A stretch of 64,000 nucleotides of DNA from Holophagae bacterium (GCA_029263455.1 JAJCXM010000012.1:16172-80171); one strand, 5' to 3'. Shown: positions 49,666 through 59,116, counted from the stretch's first letter. Notes: generated by a model from the sequence alone, not told the origin. Numbers and translations: made by a program.

Positions 49666-51000
49666 GTGAACATACCCGCCTCAGATACGATCGTCGCGCC
49701 CGCGACCCCAGTGCACGAACGCGCTCCGATTGCCGTACTGCGTGTCTCGGGACCGCAAGCTTGGGCACTCATCGCCCGCTTCTTTAAACCCAGCTCCGCC
49801 AAGCCTTTTCGTCCTTGGCGACTGAAGCGCGGTGATTGGTGTGATCCAACCGGTGTCATTGATGATGTCTTGATCAGTTTTTTCAAAGCACCCGCCTCCT
49901 ATAGCGGCGAAGATATGTGTGAGATCTCTTGCCACGGTAACCCTTTGTTGCGCGACGCCATTGAAGCCAATTTGATCGATGCCGGCGCACGCCGCGCCAA
50001 GCCAGGCGAGTTCACACAACGCGCACTGCTGAATGGCAAGATGGGCTTACTTGAGGCCGAAGCCCTGCATGATTTGATCGAAGCAAAAACACGTTACCAA
50101 GCGGATCTGATTCGCCAGCAAGCGCAAAGCCCGCTCGCTGCCCGTGTGCGTCAGCATGTGCACGCGATCTTAGGCATCCAAGCCCATATTGAAGCGTCCA
50201 TCGACTACGGTGAAGAAGATGTGGATGTGCTTAACCGTGATCAGATGGGGCAACAGTTAGCCACTATGATCGAGCAGTTGACGGTGTTGAAGAAAACAGC
50301 CACTTTTGCGATGGGTATGAAACGCGGCTTTAGGGTCCTGCTGGCCGGCGCCCCCAATGTAGGCAAAAGTACCTTGTTTAATGCATTATTAGCTCGCGAG
50401 CGCGCCATTGTTTCCGATGTCCCTGGCACGACCCGAGACTTCATTACAGAAGAAGTGGAGATTCAAGGTTTGCCGGTGGTGTTGATAGATACGGCCGGTA
50501 TTAGAGAGACGCAAGACTTTATCGAAGGTGAGGGCATCAAGCGTGTGCGGGCCTTGTTCGGTGAGGTCGATCTCGTGGTCTTGCTGCTTGATCAAGCGCA
50601 CGTGGGTGTTGAATTTGACGAGCAAGTTTTGGGCCCTGAACGGGTGATAAGGGTTGCCACCAAACAAGATTTGGCGCCCGTGGTGCAGGGTTGTGACTTG
50701 GCGGTCTCAGCTAAGGCTGGAACGGGATTGGCACAACTGGAACAACAAATTGTGTTAAGATTGTCGTCCGCTGTGGACGGCCAAAGCGCCTATCTCATCA
50801 ATCAACGACAAGAAGAGACGGTAGCTGAGGCCATAGCCATGCTCCAAGCCGCCATGGACGACTTTCAGGCTGGTCACGGAGAGGAAATTCTTAGCAGTTA
50901 TCTTAATCAGACACGACGACTGTTAGGGGAGTTGACCGGCGAAACAACGGTAGAAGACTTGCTGGATCGCATGTTTGCGACCTTTTGTTTGGGAAAATGA
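49666..51000 (+). CDS. mnmE: tRNA modification GTPase MnmE
   Basis: MnmE works with MnmG to add the carboxymethylaminomethyl group to U34 of certain tRNAs. The 444-residue protein has the N-terminal tetrahydrofolate-binding domain ([32 protein letters not shown]). A helical domain contains a Ras-like G domain: [25 protein letters not shown] and ATKQD. It ends in the catalytic C-terminal CLGK. GTG start at 49666. The stop overlaps the mnmG ATG, coupling the two partners. Confidence 0.95.
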   Translation: MNIPASDTIVAPATPVHERAPIAVLRVSGPQAWALIARFFKPSSAKPFRPWRLKRGDWCDPTGVIDDVLISFFKAPASYSGEDMCEISCHGNPLLRDAIEANLIDAGARRAKPGEFTQRALLNGKMGLLEAEALHDLIEAKTRYQADLIRQQAQSPLAARVRQHVHAILGIQAHIEASIDYGEEDVDVLNRDQMGQQLATMIEQLTVLKKTATFAMGMKRGFRVLLAGAPNVGKSTLFNALLARERAIVSDVPGTTRDFITEEVEIQGLPVVLIDTAGIRETQDFIEGEGIKRVRALFGEVDLVVLLLDQAHVGVEFDEQVLGPERVIRVATKQDLAPVVQGCDLAVSAKAGTGLAQLEQQIVLRLSSAVDGQSAYLINQRQEETVAEAIAMLQAAMDDFQAGHGEEILSSYLNQTRRLLGELTGETTVEDLLDRMFATFCLGK

Positions 51001-52868
51001 AAACAACAGATGTGATTGTGATTGGAGCGGGCCACGCAGGCTGCGAAGCGGCTTGGGTATGCGCTCAGATGGGCCTTCAGACGACGGTTTTTACCATTAA
51101 TCTGGATATGGTTGGTCAGATGTCGTGTAATCCAGCGGTGGGCGGCTTGGCTAAAGGCCATATGGTTCGCGAATTGGATGCATTGGGTGGACTGATGCCC
51201 AGAATCGCCGACCAAACAGGCATTCAGTTTCGCATGTTAAACAAATCACGTGGACCTGCCGTGCAAGCACCGCGCGCTCAATCTGATAAAGTTGCCTACC
51301 GCGAAGTGATGCGCAAGACCCTTGAGCAGACGCCTAATTTGATGATTCGACAGGGGATCGTTAGTCGCCTGTTAGTAGAAGGGGGACGGGCTGTAGGGGT
51401 TCGCCTCTTGGATGGCGATGAAGTAAGAGCTCGCGCGGTCATTATTACGACGGGTACGTTCTTGGGTGGCCGCATTTATATGGGTGAAGCGCGCTATCAG
51501 GCAGGACGTGCCAATGAGTTGGCCTCCATCGAGTTAGCGCAAAGTATCCGTGAAGTTGGTTTTGAAACCGGACGCATGAAAACGGGCACACCCGCTCGAT
51601 TGCATCGTGACAGCATCGATTTCTCTAAGTTCGAAGCACAATGGGGAGATCCAGACCCGGTCTTTTTTAGTTACCAAACCCGCAAAACTTGCTTACCACA
51701 GGTCTGTTGTTACCTTGGCTACACCAATGACACCACTCATCAGCATATTCGGGACAATATTGAACGATCACCTTTGTTTTCAGGCGAAATTCAAGGTGTC
51801 GGACCGCGCTATTGCCCCAGTCTCGAAGATAAAGTGGTCAAGTTTCCAGAACGTGACCGCCATCAAATATTCTTGGAGCCCGAATCACATCAAACGTTGG
51901 AAATATACGTCAATGGCATGTCCACATGCATGCCCATAGACGTACAAAAACTGATGTATCGCAGTGTGCCAGGCATGGAGAATTGCGAAATATTGCGACC
52001 CGGTTATGCCGTAGAATACGATCACATTGATCCAACCGAGTGTCGACCAACCTTAGAAACGAAAAGGGTCGACTCGCTGTATATGGCAGGCCAAATAAAT
52101 GGAACGTCGGGCTATGAAGAGGCCGCCGCACAAGGATTTGTGGCTGGCGTTAATGCCGTACAGAAATTGAGGGAAAAACCTGCTTTTGTGCTACAGCGCG
52201 ATCAGGGCTACATCGGTGTTTTGATCGATGATCTTGTCACCAGAGGCACAAAGGAACCCTATAGGATGTTCACATCGCGGGCCGAACATCGTTTGTTACT
52301 CGATGTGCATACGGCTGACGAGCGTTTAGCCGAAATGGGTTTCCAGTTGGGCTTGGTTTCAGATGAGCGTCTGTCGGAAGTGACGCGCAAGTATGAACGT
52401 ATCCATCTTGATTTGGATAACTTACGCAAATACAAAGTTCGTCCCAACAAGGAGGCTAGCGAACGCTTTGAGGCGGTTGGTATCACTCTAAAACAAGTGA
52501 CGTCCGCCTACGATCTCTTACGACGCCCGCAAGCTACTTTGGCCAATGTTTCAGAAGCTTGTCCCGACATTGAGCTGGTTAGCGAATTTCCCGAGTTAGT
52601 CGAGCAGAAGGTTCGTTATGCGCCCTATGTGGCGAAAGAGAAAGAAGAATTGAATAAAATCGCTGCCTTACGGCACTTGCGAGTACCTAGAGATTTTGAT
52701 TTTCACTCTGTTCCTGGTTTGAAAGTCGAAATCATGGAGAAATTGATTTCTATTCAGCCAGAGACCTTGGATCAGGCTTCGCGCATAAGCGGTATGACCG
52801 CTTCTGCATTGGCAATCCTTCACGTTTTTATTCAACGCCACCAAAGACAAGCGGAACGGTCTGCTTGA
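50997..52868 (+). CDS. mnmG: tRNA uridine-5-carboxymethylaminomethyl modification enzyme MnmG
   Basis: The 623-residue FAD protein partners MnmE. The dinucleotide-binding motif [12 protein letters not shown] is at the N-terminus, followed by [22 protein letters not shown] and [19 protein letters not shown]. Later come [13 protein letters not shown] and the C-terminal helical MnmE-binding domain. The ATG at 50997 overlaps the mnmE stop (ATGA); the frame opens at a TTG four codons earlier, which is less likely. The next gene is parA after only 23 bp; rsmG, often found here, is absent. Confidence 0.95.
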   Translation: MKTTDVIVIGAGHAGCEAAWVCAQMGLQTTVFTINLDMVGQMSCNPAVGGLAKGHMVRELDALGGLMPRIADQTGIQFRMLNKSRGPAVQAPRAQSDKVAYREVMRKTLEQTPNLMIRQGIVSRLLVEGGRAVGVRLLDGDEVRARAVIITTGTFLGGRIYMGEARYQAGRANELASIELAQSIREVGFETGRMKTGTPARLHRDSIDFSKFEAQWGDPDPVFFSYQTRKTCLPQVCCYLGYTNDTTHQHIRDNIERSPLFSGEIQGVGPRYCPSLEDKVVKFPERDRHQIFLEPESHQTLEIYVNGMSTCMPIDVQKLMYRSVPGMENCEILRPGYAVEYDHIDPTECRPTLETKRVDSLYMAGQINGTSGYEEAAAQGFVAGVNAVQKLREKPAFVLQRDQGYIGVLIDDLVTRGTKEPYRMFTSRAEHRLLLDVHTADERLAEMGFQLGLVSDERLSEVTRKYERIHLDLDNLRKYKVRPNKEASERFEAVGITLKQVTSAYDLLRRPQATLANVSEACPDIELVSEFPELVEQKVRYAPYVAKEKEELNKIAALRHLRVPRDFDFHSVPGLKVEIMEKLISIQPETLDQASRISGMTASALAILHVFIQRHQRQAERSA

Positions 52869-52891
52869 TGGCTAGCTATTAGGGGGACTCA

Positions 52892-53668
52892 TTGGCTCAG
52901 ATATTTGCCATCGTCAATCAAAAAGGCGGCGTCGGAAAAACCACTACCGCGGTGAACCTAGCGGCTTCGCTGGCTGCTATTGATCGCAGCGTGCTAGTCG
53001 TTGATTTTGACCCGCAAGGTAATGCTACCAGCGGGCTCAACATTGATAAGAATACGGCCACGCACAATATTTACGATGTTCTGGCGGGCAGAGTAACCAT
53101 GAAAGAGGCGGTGATTCAGTGCGAATTACCAACTTTGTATGCCGTGTCGGGTCATCGAAACTTGGCGGCAGCGGAAGTTGAGCTGGTTAATGAGGTAGGA
53201 CGCGAATTTATCCTCAAGAATCTGCTTGATGAGATCCGCACGGATTATGAATTTGTCTTTATCGACTGCCCACCGTCCTTGAGTCTATTGACCGTCAACG
53301 CACTTGCGGCAGCCGATGGCGTCATCATTCCCATTCAAGCCGAATACTACGCGCTTGAAGGCGTGCGTGACCTCATGGATACGCTGCGTTTGGTGCAACG
53401 CCGTGTGAACCCGAACCTGGAAGTGACGGGCGTTGTTGTCACCATGTATGATGAACGAACCAATTTATCCAATCAGGTTCTAAACGATGTTCGAGGTTTC
53501 TTTTCGGAGAAGCTCTATCAAACTATTATTCCGCGCAACGTGCGGGTTTCTGAGGCGCCCAGTTTCGGCAAACCCGTCATGTTATACGACATTAAGAGCA
53601 AGGGTGCGCAGGCGTATCTCAAGCTGGCAAAGGAGTTTCTGAATGGTCAAAAGGTTGGGGCTCGGTAA
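52892..53668 (+). CDS. parA: Chromosome-partitioning ATPase ParA (Soj)
   Basis: The 258-residue protein has the deviant Walker A KGGVGKTTTAVNLAA, DFDPQGNATSG and FIDCPPSLSLLTVNAL of chromosomal ParA. It forms an ATP-dependent gradient on the nucleoid that moves ParB-parS complexes. The start is TTG with AGGGGGAC upstream. The 3' end overlaps parB by 26 nt. Two parS sites lie nearby, at 38955 and 49634. Confidence 0.95.
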   Translation: MAQIFAIVNQKGGVGKTTTAVNLAASLAAIDRSVLVVDFDPQGNATSGLNIDKNTATHNIYDVLAGRVTMKEAVIQCELPTLYAVSGHRNLAAAEVELVNEVGREFILKNLLDEIRTDYEFVFIDCPPSLSLLTVNALAAADGVIIPIQAEYYALEGVRDLMDTLRLVQRRVNPNLEVTGVVVTMYDERTNLSNQVLNDVRGFFSEKLYQTIIPRNVRVSEAPSFGKPVMLYDIKSKGAQAYLKLAKEFLNGQKVGAR

Positions 53669-54503
53669 AGGCCTAAACGCACTCATCCCAGACGGTCTCG
53701 ACAAAAATGCAGCGGCTTCTTATGTTGATGTGGATATCGATCAGATCGATCCCAATCCCGAGCAGCCTCGACACCGATTCGACGACCAATCGCTCAAGGA
53801 ACTAGCTGAGTCCATCAAACATAATGGTGTGATTCAACCCATTATCCTGACGCGACAAGGCGCACGCTATCAGTTGATCGCTGGCGAACGTCGCTGGCGT
53901 GCGGCCCATTTGGCCGGCTTTTCGCGCATACCGTCCATTATTCGTCATGTCGCGCAAGGTGAACGGCTGACACTGGCGCTCTTAGAGAATATCCAACGCC
54001 AAGAACTCAACCCCATTGAAGAGGGGATTGCATACCGTAACCTACTTGATCAAAAGGATTTCACTCAAGAAACTCTGGCACAGAATCTAGGCAAGAGTCG
54101 CGCGTCCATTTCAAATACGATCCGCCTGCTGCGATTGCCCCAGGCCATTCAGGACATGATTGAAGACTCACGTTTAAGTTTTGGACATGCAAAATGTCTG
54201 ATAACCATTCAGTCCGACGCCGTAGCCTGTGAATGGGCGGAGCGGGCGGTTCGGGAAGGATGGTCGGTTCGAGAACTCGAACATCGCATACAGAAAAGCA
54301 AAGAACCAAAATCACCAAAGAGTGCTGCCAAGAAGGACGTATTCCTGAAAAGAGCCGAACGAATGCTCTCCCGTTGTATGGGTACTTCGGTTCGAATTAA
54401 TGGCAGCGAGGACAAGGGTAAGGTTGTGATACCTTATAGCTCCCAAGATGAATTACAACGAATTTATGAGTGGCTCACTCAACAAGAGGAGATGGAGGAG
54501 TAA
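53643..54503 (+). CDS. parB: Chromosome-partitioning protein ParB (Spo0J), CTPase
   Basis: The 286-residue protein has a basic N-terminal ParA-contact peptide (VKRLGLGKGLNALIP). The CTP-binding motifs are C1 around LIAGERRWRAAHLAG and C2 around ALLENIQRQELNPIEEG. The helix-turn-helix that reads parS follows (TQETLAQNLGKSRASISNTIRLLRLP), then a C-terminal dimerisation domain. The ATG lies 26 nt inside the parA end. Its stop overlaps the bactofilin ATG (TAATG). Confidence 0.95.
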   Translation: MVKRLGLGKGLNALIPDGLDKNAAASYVDVDIDQIDPNPEQPRHRFDDQSLKELAESIKHNGVIQPIILTRQGARYQLIAGERRWRAAHLAGFSRIPSIIRHVAQGERLTLALLENIQRQELNPIEEGIAYRNLLDQKDFTQETLAQNLGKSRASISNTIRLLRLPQAIQDMIEDSRLSFGHAKCLITIQSDAVACEWAERAVREGWSVRELEHRIQKSKEPKSPKSAAKKDVFLKRAERMLSRCMGTSVRINGSEDKGKVVIPYSSQDELQRIYEWLTQQEEMEE

Positions 54504-54877
54504 TGGCAGATCAAAGCGTACTCAGTGGTCTAATCCTGAAAGGGACGCGCATTGAGGGTAAACTCTTCTTTGAAGATAAGATGCGGGTCGATGGCGAATT
54601 TACTGGTGAAATTACGTCTAAGAACCAATTGATCATCGGAAAAACAGCTGTGGTTAACGCGGAAATCAAGGTCGGCGAACTAATCGTGATGGGGGAAGTT
54701 CGCGGTAAGGTTAGCAGCTGCGAAAGCCTTCAAATTCAAGAGGGTGGACGTGTTATCGCCGACATCCAAGTGCGCAAGTTGGATGTTCGTCCGGGTGCCA
54801 TTTTTGACGGCAAATGTACGATGATTACCGATAAACTCGGAGACAAGAACGCCCTCAAGGGTGGCAATAAACCATGA
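54503..54877 (+). CDS. Bactofilin (polymer-forming cytoskeletal protein)
   Basis: The 124-residue protein is a single bactofilin domain: a repetitive beta-helix with short hydrophobic turns (LILKGTRIEGKLFFEDKM, FTGEITSKNQLIIGK, GEVRGKVSSCESLQI, GGRVIADIQV) flanked by short tails. Bactofilins polymerise without nucleotide. In myxobacteria and Caulobacter relatives they scaffold wall enzymes or ParABS complexes, and the position directly after parB suggests the latter kind of link. GGAGGAG precedes the ATG; the longer frame from 54470 lies inside parB. Confidence 0.9.
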   Translation: MADQSVLSGLILKGTRIEGKLFFEDKMRVDGEFTGEITSKNQLIIGKTAVVNAEIKVGELIVMGEVRGKVSSCESLQIQEGGRVIADIQVRKLDVRPGAIFDGKCTMITDKLGDKNALKGGNKP

Positions 54878-55743
54878 CTTGGTTTATCAAGAAGTCGGAA
54901 CCAATAAAGGTCCAAAAAGAGAAAACCGTCATTGTTCCAGAAGGAATGTGGCAGAAGTGTCTAGGTTGTCGCGAAATCATCTATCGAAAAGAATTGGCTC
55001 GCAATGACAACGTCTGTCCCAAATGCGATTATCATTTCCGCATCACACCACAGGAACGTTATGCAGCTCTATTCGATGATGCCCAGTATAAGCTGCTACA
55101 CACTTCGGTTAGATCGATCGATCCACTTGGTTTTAAAGGTCTTAAGAAATACAAAGACCAAATAAAGGCCCTTGAGAAACGTGGCTTGGACCAGGATGCC
55201 GTCTACGTCGCCAAGGGAAAAATCGAAGAAATTGACGCCATTGTGGTCATCATGGATTTTGCTTTCCTGGGTGGATCCATGGGTTCCGCCGTGGGAGAAA
55301 AGATTACGCGCGCCATTGAATCGGCCTTAGAGGCCCGTATCCCGATCGCGATCTTTTCGTGTAGTGGTGGCGCACGCATGATGGAAGGTGCTTTGTCCTT
55401 GATGCAAATGGCGAAAATAAGTGCGGCCCTGGCCCGATTGGGTGAAGAAGCGATCCCGTTTATTTCGGTTCTGACCGATCCCACAACCGGTGGTGTCACA
55501 GCCAGCTACGCCATGCTCGGTGACGTTAACATCGCTGAACCCAAAGCGCTGATCGGCTTTGCAGGCCCACGCGTGATCCAACAAACCATCAATCAAGAGC
55601 TACCAGAAGGCTTTCAACGTTCAGAATTCCTTTTGCAACATGGCATGTTGGATGCGATTGTGCCGAGACGAGAAATGAAGAGCAAGCTCGCCCGCTATAT
55701 GCGCTACATGGCCCCGAAAGCGAAAAAAGCAGTCGGCGCTTAG
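54874..55743 (+). CDS. accD: Acetyl-CoA carboxylase carboxyltransferase subunit beta
   Basis: AccD carries half of the carboxyltransferase that makes malonyl-CoA for fatty-acid synthesis. The 289-residue protein has an N-terminal four-cysteine zinc ribbon (KCLGCREIIY, NVCPKC). The crotonase-like core follows with DFAFLGGSMGSAVGEKITRAIE, CSGGARMMEGALSLMQMAK and LTDPTTGGVTASYAMLGD. accA is not in the window. The ATG overlaps the bactofilin stop (ATGA). An intrinsic terminator follows. Confidence 0.96.
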   Translation: MTWFIKKSEPIKVQKEKTVIVPEGMWQKCLGCREIIYRKELARNDNVCPKCDYHFRITPQERYAALFDDAQYKLLHTSVRSIDPLGFKGLKKYKDQIKALEKRGLDQDAVYVAKGKIEEIDAIVVIMDFAFLGGSMGSAVGEKITRAIESALEARIPIAIFSCSGGARMMEGALSLMQMAKISAALARLGEEAIPFISVLTDPTTGGVTASYAMLGDVNIAEPKALIGFAGPRVIQQTINQELPEGFQRSEFLLQHGMLDAIVPRREMKSKLARYMRYMAPKAKKAVGA

Positions 55744-55766
55744 GTCAACAAGCTCCGATATGGAAT

Positions 55767-55788
55767 GCGGAGGCTTGCCTCCGCTTTT
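55767..55788 (+). terminator. Terminator after accD
   Basis: GCGGAGGC (55767-55774) pairs with GCCTCCGC (55777-55784), followed by TTTT. It sits 24 bp after the accD stop and would end the parA-parB-bactofilin-accD transcription unit. Confidence 0.7.
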
Positions 55789-55884
55789 GATCAGTGCGTT
55801 GTGGGAGACGAAGAAACGACATTGATGAGCTTGCTCGTGGAGCGCAATGCCTCTGATGTTCCTAAGGCGCCAAAGCGCGACAGA

Positions 55885-55948
55885 ATATAGCCCCGACCGA
55901 GAGGTCGGGGTGAGGTCACAAAAATGATCCCGAGCCCCTTCGGGCGGC
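55885..55948 (+). repeat. Repeat module A, copy 1
   Basis: It reads TATAGCCCCGACC, a 4-nt loop and GGTCGGGG, then a ~20-nt spacer and GAGCCCCTTCGGGCGGC. Other direct copies are at 61429-61489 and 62214-62270. The preceding ~70 bp (GATGAGCTTGCTC, AGCGCGACAG) also match the copy near 62.15 kb. Confidence 0.8.
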
Positions 55949-56193
55949 ACATTCCGGCTCAAGCGCCAAACTCCAAGAATGCGAGTCTGGCTTCCAGCCA
56001 GAGGTTATAATCCGTTTGTATTCAGGTAAATACAGCAAATAAGATAGTCATTCTAACCGCTACGTCGAATCATTTAGGACTTATGCGACAGCCTCTTCTA
56101 GCCAGAGGTATTGATGCTCTCCTTTCAGTTCAAGATGTTTAATACAAATAATTTGCGTAAAAATCGAACGGGAATCTATCGTCCCAACCTCCT

Positions 56194-56257
56194 GCCGCCC
56201 GAAGGGGCTCTGTACTGATTTTGGACATTTGACCCCGGCCTTACGACCGGGGCTATA
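56194..56257 (-). repeat. Repeat module A', inverted degenerate copy of A
   Basis: GCCGCCCGAAGGGGCTC here is the exact reverse complement of the module A tail. The hairpin CCCCGGCC/ACCGGGG followed by GGGGCTAT mirrors the module A head. Similar copies lie at 61638-61698 and 61901-61961. Confidence 0.75.
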
Positions 56258-56422
56258 ATCTGCCGCCCCTGTGAGGCTAAAAACCCGGTGATCGGGGCCG
56301 AATCAAGCATCAAGCCTCCGCTTTTTCGCGCATTGACATGGAGCACGAATACAGATCTCGCGATGCTTGCTTCGCGAGCGTGAGTCTCTCAGTGCGTAAA
56401 CCTGGTCAACCTTCATGAATGT

Positions 56423-56480
56423 GAGTCTGGCTTCCTTGGACGCGGCGTAACGAGTGAAGCCGGCCAGCCAGAGGTCATAA
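56423..56480 (+). repeat. Repeat module B, long form, next to folC
   Basis: GAGTCTGGCTTCC is followed by an inner GGACGCGGCGTAACGAGTGAAGCC hairpin part and GGCCAGCCAGAGG. The short form at 55983-56011 lacks the ~30-nt inner part. Other copies start near 61508, 61771, 62034, 62285 and 63693. Confidence 0.75.
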
Positions 56481-56499
56481 ATCTTGTGTTTTCAGACTA

Positions 56500-57591
56500 C
56501 TACCTAAACACCCCGTTCAATTGATTGAGAACGGCGCCCACCAATCGCAAAGAACCGGTGATCAGTAACGGGCGAGGCCCTTCCCGCAAACAACTCAACT
56601 GTACACGAGGTAAATGTGGGGACCAAGATTCAGCCGCAATAGCGCCATCAAACTCAATATCAAGGACCGAAACGGTAGCAGAAACCGGCGTCAATAACTG
56701 CACCGCGTCGCTAGGGTCCCGTTGGCCACTTAGTCCCAGACATATGTGGGGTTGAATGCCCGCTGCCTTGATCCATCCGGCCAGATCACGCCATGCCATC
56801 TGGTTGTGAGCACCATCCAACCACACATCACCGTTCCATGCGATCTTCTGTCGCCGACCTCGTGGTAAGTCCCATGAAACAAGTTTCTTACGCTCGTGCT
56901 TTAAGACTTGTGCCACCAGCTCACGATTAGATGTCAGCTGTTCTGCGCCCGAATGGTAATGCACCTGGCTGGGCTGCAAACTCAGTTGGCGAGTAACTTT
57001 CGGCAAATGCGCAAGCGATTGGGGCATAAAGAAAGGACGTCCGGGCCGCCTAATCTCAACCTTCTCGAGTGCGATCTCCTCAATCGAATGGCCTAAGTAT
57101 TCCTGATGATCGAGCCCCACGTTGGTCAAAACCGATATATCGGCGTCAATGACGTTTGTGGCATCTAGCCGACCACCTAATCCGACCTCGAATACAGCAT
57201 GCCTCAGACCCAAGCTCTGAAAAATCCACAATGCCATCACAAATAGCCATTCGAAGTAGGAAAGGTCGCTGTCTTTTAGGCCCAATGAACGGCAGTGTCT
57301 ATAGGCTGCCAGCCACAGGTCATCAGCTATGTAATCACCTGCTTTGGTGATTCGTTCACGTATGTCACTCACATGGGGCGACATAAAAAGACCTGTGTTG
57401 GGCCCAAAATTTCGAGCCAAATTCCAGGCAACCGTGCCTTTCCCGTTTGTTCCGCCAACAAGAATCGAAAAAAAACGTTTCTGAGGTTGCCCTATTAGAT
57501 CCAAGGCGCTTCTTACACGCTCCAGCCCCGGCCTAAACGAAGACCAATCGCTTTGCTGCAGGACAGGAATATCAGCCAGGAGCTTATGCAT
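56500..57591 (-). CDS. folC: Folylpolyglutamate/dihydrofolate synthase-type Mur ligase
   Basis: FolC adds glutamate to folates (and in some bacteria to dihydropteroate). The 363-residue protein has the ATP loop GGTNGKGTVAWNLAR and the typical SPHVSDIRERI. It also shows FEVGLGGRLDATNVI with VLTNVGLDHQEYLG, and DGAHN in the C-terminal domain. It is about 60 residues shorter than E. coli FolC, mainly in the C-terminal part. It is the only gene between the two repeat-rich gaps on its strand. The dihydrofolate synthase activity cannot be judged from sequence. Confidence 0.88.
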   Translation of the reverse strand: MHKLLADIPVLQQSDWSSFRPGLERVRSALDLIGQPQKRFFSILVGGTNGKGTVAWNLARNFGPNTGLFMSPHVSDIRERITKAGDYIADDLWLAAYRHCRSLGLKDSDLSYFEWLFVMALWIFQSLGLRHAVFEVGLGGRLDATNVIDADISVLTNVGLDHQEYLGHSIEEIALEKVEIRRPGRPFFMPQSLAHLPKVTRQLSLQPSQVHYHSGAEQLTSNRELVAQVLKHERKKLVSWDLPRGRRQKIAWNGDVWLDGAHNQMAWRDLAGWIKAAGIQPHICLGLSGQRDPSDAVQLLTPVSATVSVLDIEFDGAIAAESWSPHLPRVQLSCLREGPRPLLITGSLRLVGAVLNQLNGVFR

Positions 57592-57698
57592 TCACTAAAC
57601 CTAGCACGAAGTGCATGTGCGTGCCTGGCTGAACTTTATATCGACCTTAACCCTTTATGTTTCAGTTACTTACTTGTTTGTTCCTTTGAATCTTGGTC
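57592..57698. other. Divergent gap between folC and adenosine deaminase
   Basis: The folC start and the add start are 289 bp apart. The left 107 bp show no clear promoter. The right part holds a small open frame (57699-57884), listed separately. Nothing else is recognisable. Confidence 0.4.
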
Positions 57699-57884
57699 AT
57701 GGTTGAAGCGGTCACTAATGAAAGGACTGATGATCTGCCAGGTCTCCAGAAAGTAATGGTTGTCTCAACTGACGGCATGCAGGTTCACATTCTGTCGTTA
57801 GCAAGTTCAGGCCTCAAAGGGCCAATTCCAGATGCCCAATCGACAGCAATTGCGCTAGGATCTGCAAAAGGAGGTGATGATTGA
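57699..57884 (+). CDS. Possible small leader gene coupled to adenosine deaminase
   Basis: An ATG at 57699 opens a 61-codon frame whose TGA overlaps the add TTG start as TTGA, the same coupling seen at ispG/TPR and prfA/prmC here. The peptide has no recognisable family and no signal peptide. No clear ribosome site precedes it. The AAGGAGGTGA serving add lies within its last codons. It may be a real coupled leader or a chance frame. Confidence 0.3.
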   Translation: MVEAVTNERTDDLPGLQKVMVVSTDGMQVHILSLASSGLKGPIPDAQSTAIALGSAKGGDD

Positions 57885-59116
57885 CAATCACCGATGCGTT
57901 TCTTGCAGATGTTCCTAAAACGGATCTTCATATCCACTTAGATGGCTCTATGCGTCTAAGCTCGGTCATCGAGATGGCCAAAGAACAAAAACTGAAACTG
58001 CCCTCTTACGAGGAAGAGGGCATGCGCGATTTGGTATTCAAAGACGGATACGCAGATCTCAACGAATACCTGCAAGGCTTCATGTACACATGCGCCTTGT
58101 TACAGGATCCGGAATCGTTGGAACGTGCGGCCTATGAGTTGGCCTGGGACAACATCAACGAAGGCGTTCGTTACCTTGAAGTGAGATTTGCGCCCTTTCT
58201 GCATACAAACGCGAAACAAAACATAGGTCGTGTGCTTGAGTCCGTGGACGCGGGTTTGAGACGGGCCAAGAAAGAATGTAACGACCAGCTTATACGTAAA
58301 GACGACCCTGCACCCCCATTTGAATACGGCATCATTACTTGCGCGATGAGGATGTTCACGGGTGCCTTTTCACCGTACTACAAACAGATAAGTGAAGCGC
58401 ATCAATATGCACCAGCCGACACCCTATTTGGTTTGGCGTCATTAGAGCTTGCCCGAGCGGTAGTCGCAGTAAGGAACGATTCGGGTCTTCCCATCGTTGG
58501 ATTTGACTTAGCCGGTGCCGAACTTGGATACCCTGCAGAAGATCATAAAGATGCCTATGACTACGTGCACCGCAACTTCATGAAAAAAACGGTGCATGCT
58601 GGTGAGGCGTATGGCCCTGAATCCATCTTCCAAGCCATAACCGAGCTACACGCCGATCGTATTGGACACGGCTATCATCTGGTGGATGAGTCTTTTGTCA
58701 ATCGCGACAAAGTCGCAGACCCCGCGTTGTACATAAAGAACTTATGCCAGTTTATCGCTGAGTCTCGCAAGACGATTGAAGTCTGTCTTACGTCAAACAT
58801 GGACACGGATCCGACTCTGACCTCAATCGCCGATCACCCGTTTCGACACATGAAAGACATGAAACTATCCACGACACTCTGTACCGATAATCGCTTGGTT
58901 TCGAGAACGTCAGTCTCTCGCGAATTGAGATTGGCGGTCGATAACTTCGCCTTGACCGCTCGTGAACTCAAGAACATTATTATCTATGGTTTCAAACGAA
59001 GTTTCTTTCCGAAAGACTATCGTCAAAAACGTATCTATGTGCGTCGTGTTATTGACTACTACAAAACCATCGAACGTAAACATGGCATTTTAACGGAAAA
59101 CGTAAACGACTACTGA
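57881..59116 (+). CDS. add: Adenosine deaminase family protein
   Basis: The 411-residue TIM-barrel metallo-hydrolase has the zinc motif KTDLHIHLDGSMRLS at the N-terminus, VHAGEAYGPESI with the catalytic His and Glu, ADRIGHGYHL, and CLTSNMDTDPT. It deaminates adenosine (or a related purine) to inosine. The chain is longer than the ~340 of E. coli Add, with extra sequence around residues 130-180, so substrate specificity may differ. TTG start preceded by an almost perfect anti-16S match, AAGGAGGTGA (57868-57877). The 3' end overlaps the convergent lipoprotein gene. Confidence 0.88.
   Translation: MTITDAFLADVPKTDLHIHLDGSMRLSSVIEMAKEQKLKLPSYEEEGMRDLVFKDGYADLNEYLQGFMYTCALLQDPESLERAAYELAWDNINEGVRYLEVRFAPFLHTNAKQNIGRVLESVDAGLRRAKKECNDQLIRKDDPAPPFEYGIITCAMRMFTGAFSPYYKQISEAHQYAPADTLFGLASLELARAVVAVRNDSGLPIVGFDLAGAELGYPAEDHKDAYDYVHRNFMKKTVHAGEAYGPESIFQAITELHADRIGHGYHLVDESFVNRDKVADPALYIKNLCQFIAESRKTIEVCLTSNMDTDPTLTSIADHPFRHMKDMKLSTTLCTDNRLVSRTSVSRELRLAVDNFALTARELKNIIIYGFKRSFFPKDYRQKRIYVRRVIDYYKTIERKHGILTENVNDY

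Larger units (their letters stand above)
55789..56499. repeat. Non-coding region with mosaic palindromic repeats (locus 1)
   Basis: This gap between accD and folC has no convincing gene. It holds module A (55885-55948: CCCCGACC/GGTCGGGG hairpin, then GAGCCCCTTCGGGCGGC) and a degenerate inverted copy of it, A' (56194-56257). It also has two copies of module B (55983-56011 short form, 56423-56480 long form). The same modules recur at 61.4-62.35 kb and one near 63.7 kb. A 17-nt string at 56078-56094 also recurs inverted at 63657-63673. Short frames here are by-products of the repeats. Confidence 0.8.

Noticed and set aside
55621..55962. 113-codon minus-strand frame containing TPTSRSGLYSVALWR
   Set aside because: It crosses module A of the repeat; the same peptide appears in the frame at 62077-62280 for that reason. 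No ribosome site and no protein-like conservation outside the repeat.
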